A DNA stretch of 64,000 bases, taken from Campylorhamphus procurvoides (Eukaryota > Chordata > Aves > Passeriformes > Dendrocolaptidae). The notes under the pieces are model-generated. The model was given only the letters and a program-made list of their open reading frames with translations, was not told the DNA's origin and made no database searches. The stretch lies in NCBI GenBank assembly GCA_013396655.1, contig WBMV01008587.1, positions 124,001 through 188,000 of the forward strand. The letters run 5' to 3'. Positions 60,401 through 64,000 of this stretch are shown here, piece by piece. Positions within the stretch are counted from its first letter, which is position 1. Every line of letters begins with the position of its first letter. The translations under genes and the position numbers were made by a program.

Positions 60401-63331
60401 TTACAAAAGCCTGGCACAGATATTTACCTCCTCTTTACTGACAGTGCACTCCACTTTATCTCTGCAGAGCTAGTCACTGGGAAACTACAGCCCAGGCCCC
60501 CAAAGCAGATCTCTCCAGTGCTACCCTCCCTCTAAGAGCATGAGATGATGTAACCCAGAGTGCTCTCTGACACATAACTGTGTAGAAGAGGCCTTGACAC
60601 ACTCTGCAGCTGGTGGATGTTCTGCTTAGTAGAGGGCAGTGCCTGGCTCAGAGGCTTACCCACAGCGCTGGCACTGTGCTGCAGACTTCCCCTACCCAGG
60701 ACTGCTCTATGAGGTACAGCTGGATTAGCACAGCTGGATGGCAACTCCAGCTGGTGCAGGACACAGGAAGAACTGTGCCACACTAATGTAAAAAAGACAA
60801 TCTCATCTGCAGGAAAGCATGGAAGGGAAGGGGGTCTTGACAGCAGAGATTTAACAGGACTCAGAGGTCTTGTGGAGGTCTTGTTCCTGCTTGCTTCAGT
60901 GAGTTTTGTCCATCACTGTTGCTCAGAATGGGAATGGGAACACCAAATGGGAAATATTTGGCAGAATGGGAAATCTTTTGTCAGAATAGCTGGGTTTCCC
61001 ATGTACTCACTACTTCTCTACCTTCCCCCAAGGATGTGTGGATCTCTAAATCCAATGCTTTCACTCCTGGCCTGCAAGAATGCTTGGAAGCCATCATTCC
61101 TGGATGTTCTCCAGAAGCCTCTGCTCCCCACTGTAAAGTGGCTTAAACTCAAGTACTTTCTCCTTTACTTTGTTGCTCATCAGATTTACACTTCTCTTTA
61201 TCTCACATGACTTCCAGTCACACCAACAACTATACACTAAACTAACACCCCTGGGAACCAGGCTCACCAGGCACACAAATGATTCACAAGAGAAACCAAG
61301 AGCTGAACCATTTTGTCACAGGCACTGCTACTGTGACACCCAGTAGAGGCACAGGAGTGTCCTTGAACCATCACCCTGTGCTGGCAGCTGTCCCTGGGGT
61401 AGACAAGGACCACCTGCAATGTTAGTTCCTGCAAATGCCTTGCCACAGACTTGGCCAAGGCCAAGACTAGCACCTGACTAAAGCTGGTCATCTGACGCTG
61501 TGCTGCAGAAGACAGGACAGTCCCAAGTGAATGAAACACCATAGTGACAGAAACCTCCTGCTGTGAGGTTGACTGCATTGCAAAAGGATGTGAATCTTAA
61601 CAATACAGCTTGATTCTTGGACGGACTTTGTCTTTCCAAGTACTTAAGATTTGAAAATCATTGGCAACTTTTAAGGAAGAAGCGGAAAGGTTAGGGCACT
61701 CTAGCAATGAAGGACACTAAAAGGTGCAGGAGAGGACATCCTATGATCCTGTTCGGATGCCTAGGTGTGTCTCAGGCCCCTTGTATCTTCCAGTTTAGGT
61801 TTTGTTTGCTTTGCTCTGGGCATGACATCAGTTCCTGGGCTCTTTACCATGCTCTACAATCCAACCCATACCTGAGGTGGAGGGGTACTACCATGGCTGT
61901 ACCTCTGGGATGACATTCCCTTCCATCCCCCCATGCTTCCCTGAGCTTGCCACTCTCAGGCAACAAAGCACATAGCAGCAGTCCTGAGAAAGCAAATGCA
62001 GGCACAGTCATTGACGCAGACACATCATTTCCCAGGGCAATGCCATGAGTACAGCAAGGGCTTATGCCACCAGTCATGCATTAAGCCTCATGTTACAAAA
62101 CTGAATTTTAGCTCACAAGAATGGGACAGCATCCTCTGCTTCCCAAGACAGAACATTACTTTAACCTGGATAGTAGGTTCTACACTAACCCAGAACAGAT
62201 CTTTGCTCCTGTCCTGCAGCAAAGTCTTACCTAAGCATACCTCAGTGTGTTTCCTTGGGCTTTGGTGAAGACAGACACTTTTGTTGGTCCAGAGTGGCAT
62301 GACTCACTATTATGTCATCCACTGCAACTGACCTGCTCACCATAGGAGTGGTCAGCAGCAAGATGGGTCATCATTGTCCAGCTCCATTATCTCCCTGGCT
62401 GTGGGTTCTTCTCCCATTGACCTGAATATAATGCCCCTCTTCCCTTACTTAAATGTCTGCTGTCACCAAGAACACACAAATATTACGGGTCACCAGAAGC
62501 ATAGACTTTTCTCCTGCTGTTTTACTCACAGCTCCTGCCTTATTGCTGGTCTGTGCTTTTAAGGCATGGGTACCCAGATCAGCATCAGGGAGAAAGGCTC
62601 AGTTACTGTAGGATGCACCACCAGCTCTAGATTGTTTAAAGAAGGGAAAATGCTGGTGCCACTGTACTTTCAATAAGAGGAAGGAAAATGTTTTATCTGC
62701 CTTTCTGAAGCTCCCATTTTCTTTTCCAAGGGGTTTTGGTTTCCCTGAGGGAAGCTGGACCACCCAAGGATGTAGCCACACTTTGGAGGGCAAAGGAGGC
62801 TGAACACATGCTGGTAAATACAGAAGGGTGGGAAGGAGAAACAGGGCAACAACAGGGGAGATACAATAAAGTCTCAAAGTCCGTGCTCAAAGTCTGAGAC
62901 AGTCTGTGCTCAAGGTCATAGACTGCAAACAGCAAGCAACCTCAACAAATGTCCATAATGCTGATGAAATCTTGCACCTAGGCATAGGACAGAAGCAGTG
63001 GTGAACTGCACCTGCATTCCCACATCATTGAAATTTATGTATCTAGTCACACTAACAATTTTTAAAAACAAATTCACATGCCGTTTTCACTTGTCTAACA
63101 AAAACCTCTCTGTACATGCCTTAGACCCATGTAAATGCCCTTTGACATGCCAGTGGTGGAGTGCATTAAGTGCTTTATGGCATACAGCTCCTGCTGGGAT
63201 TCACAGTGGTCTCAGCCTCTAACCTCAGACTCCTTCATTTAAACCTCTGCATGTTTGCACACATCTCTTAACAGCTTCCCATATGGGCTCTTGGTAAATA
63301 AGAGGCAGTTTTGTTTTGGGTGGGTTTTTCA
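57484..63331. other. Intergenic DNA, no gene seen
   Basis: Several open frames of 70-126 codons occur on both strands, often overlapping one another. They lack domains, splice context and conserved-looking composition. No repeat is recognised. Confidence 0.45.
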
Positions 63332-63403
63332 CTTTTTTTTTTTTTTTTTTTCAATTCCTTTTTTCTTTTTTTTTTTTTTTGGCAACTGCATTTTTCCTTT
63401 ATT
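63332..63403 (-). other. Poly(A)-tail-like tract with AATAAA, minus strand
   Basis: Read on the minus strand, AATAAA (plus bases 63398-63403) is followed 17 bases later by A runs of 15, 6 and 19 bases (63366-63380, 63359-63364, 63333-63351). This is the arrangement of an mRNA 3' end with a genomic poly(A) tail, as in a retrocopy, or of a real polyadenylation site next to a simple repeat. The sequence upstream on that strand (to 64000) gives no protein that I recognise. Confidence 0.35.
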
Positions 63404-64000
63404 CAGCTGACTAGTTTTCATTAGTAACTCTACAAGAGTAAGAGCCTGAGAGTGTAGACTTCAGGAAAGAGTGGCCGATGCTGTGAAGACTACAGACTAT
63501 GGGCTGAGGGCGTGGGTAAGCTGTGGAAGGCAACATTTGAAATCAAGAGATGTTTTATTGCTTGCAAAGCAAAACACACAACGGGGTAACACCACAAGCA
63601 CTGAATATTTCCGCAGTGTGCCAAAGCGACCTCTTGGGTTTTGCTCTTACAGCAAAGTGAAAAAGCTACATGAAGTTTCAACATCCCATACCTGGTGCCT
63701 TCCCTGCCCCAAGTATCCTGGTCTCCCTGGGCCTGACCCTCAACAGCACTGTGTTGGTGCAGCTGGCATGCAGGGACCTGGTAGGGACCAGTCCAGAGTC
63801 TAAGAGCAAGAGACTGCTGTCTTGTTTTAAAGCAGCCAATCAGCACTGTATTTTTCTTTCCTTATGTGTTCTCCTTAATCCCCTCTAGTTGTTCCACATC
63901 AATCTTAAAACATGAGCATTGTCTCATGTATAACATTATTTTTATCAGTGTTTTAGACTCAAAATATCTATTTGTGTCATCAGTGACACAAAATATCTGT
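63404..64000. other. Window end, no gene assigned
   Basis: Minus-strand and plus-strand frames of about 110 codons overlap at 63471-63846. Neither resembles a known protein. It could be the body of a retrocopy whose tail is at 63332-63403. Confidence 0.35.

Noticed and set aside
1..64000. Bacterial-type systems, CRISPR arrays, operons, phage genes
   Set aside because: The window is a vertebrate chromosome: spliced gene, LINE, SINE and LTR elements, long gene-free stretches. No regularly spaced repeats or dense coding were seen.

Overview
This is vertebrate nuclear DNA, almost certainly from a bird and probably a songbird. The evidence is one recognisable intron-containing gene (TMEM174), a CR1 LINE 3' end, two tRNA-Ile-derived SINEs with CR1-type tails (the TguSINE1 type known from passerines), and two avian-style endogenous retroviral LTRs. 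TMEM174 lies in the FCHO2-TMEM171-TMEM174-FOXD1-BTF3 neighbourhood in human (5q13), which corresponds to the Z chromosome in chicken. I therefore infer, but cannot prove, that this is a Z-linked segment. No bacterial-type genes, operons, CRISPR arrays or prophages are present.

Layout: 1-1640 is intergenic sequence upstream of TMEM174. 1723-3442 is TMEM174, with two coding exons, a 985-bp intron and a 244-residue product. 3889-4457 is a solo class-II-type LTR with an exact 6-bp target duplication. 5030-5172 and 15757-15892 are the two CR1-tailed SINEs. 7902-8378 is a block of Ns. 21.3-27.8 kb is the most unusual non-coding stretch: inverted-repeat structures at 21.3 and 21.7 kb, a CpG island at 22.7-23.7 kb, and a cluster of small contigs at 26.5-27.75 kb joined by single Ns that duplicate one another. 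33061-33773 is an ERVL-type LTR, 36808-37215 a CR1 fragment, 43.9-44.1 kb a pair of old tRNA-like repeats, and 57.34-57.48 kb another tRNA-derived SINE. The rest of 28-64 kb shows no supportable exon and reads as a gene desert.

Interpretation: one kidney-type membrane protein gene is followed by about 60 kb of mostly regulatory or neutral DNA. In other amniotes the next gene is FOXD1, a GC-rich single-exon forkhead gene. No forkhead domain is readable here. The CpG island and the broken GC-rich knot at 27.4-27.6 kb leave open that FOXD1, or its flank, is lost in assembly gaps. I did not find a convincing new biological system. The strongest leads are the misordered contigs, the nested inverted repeat at 21342-21462, and the LTR placed just downstream of TMEM174.
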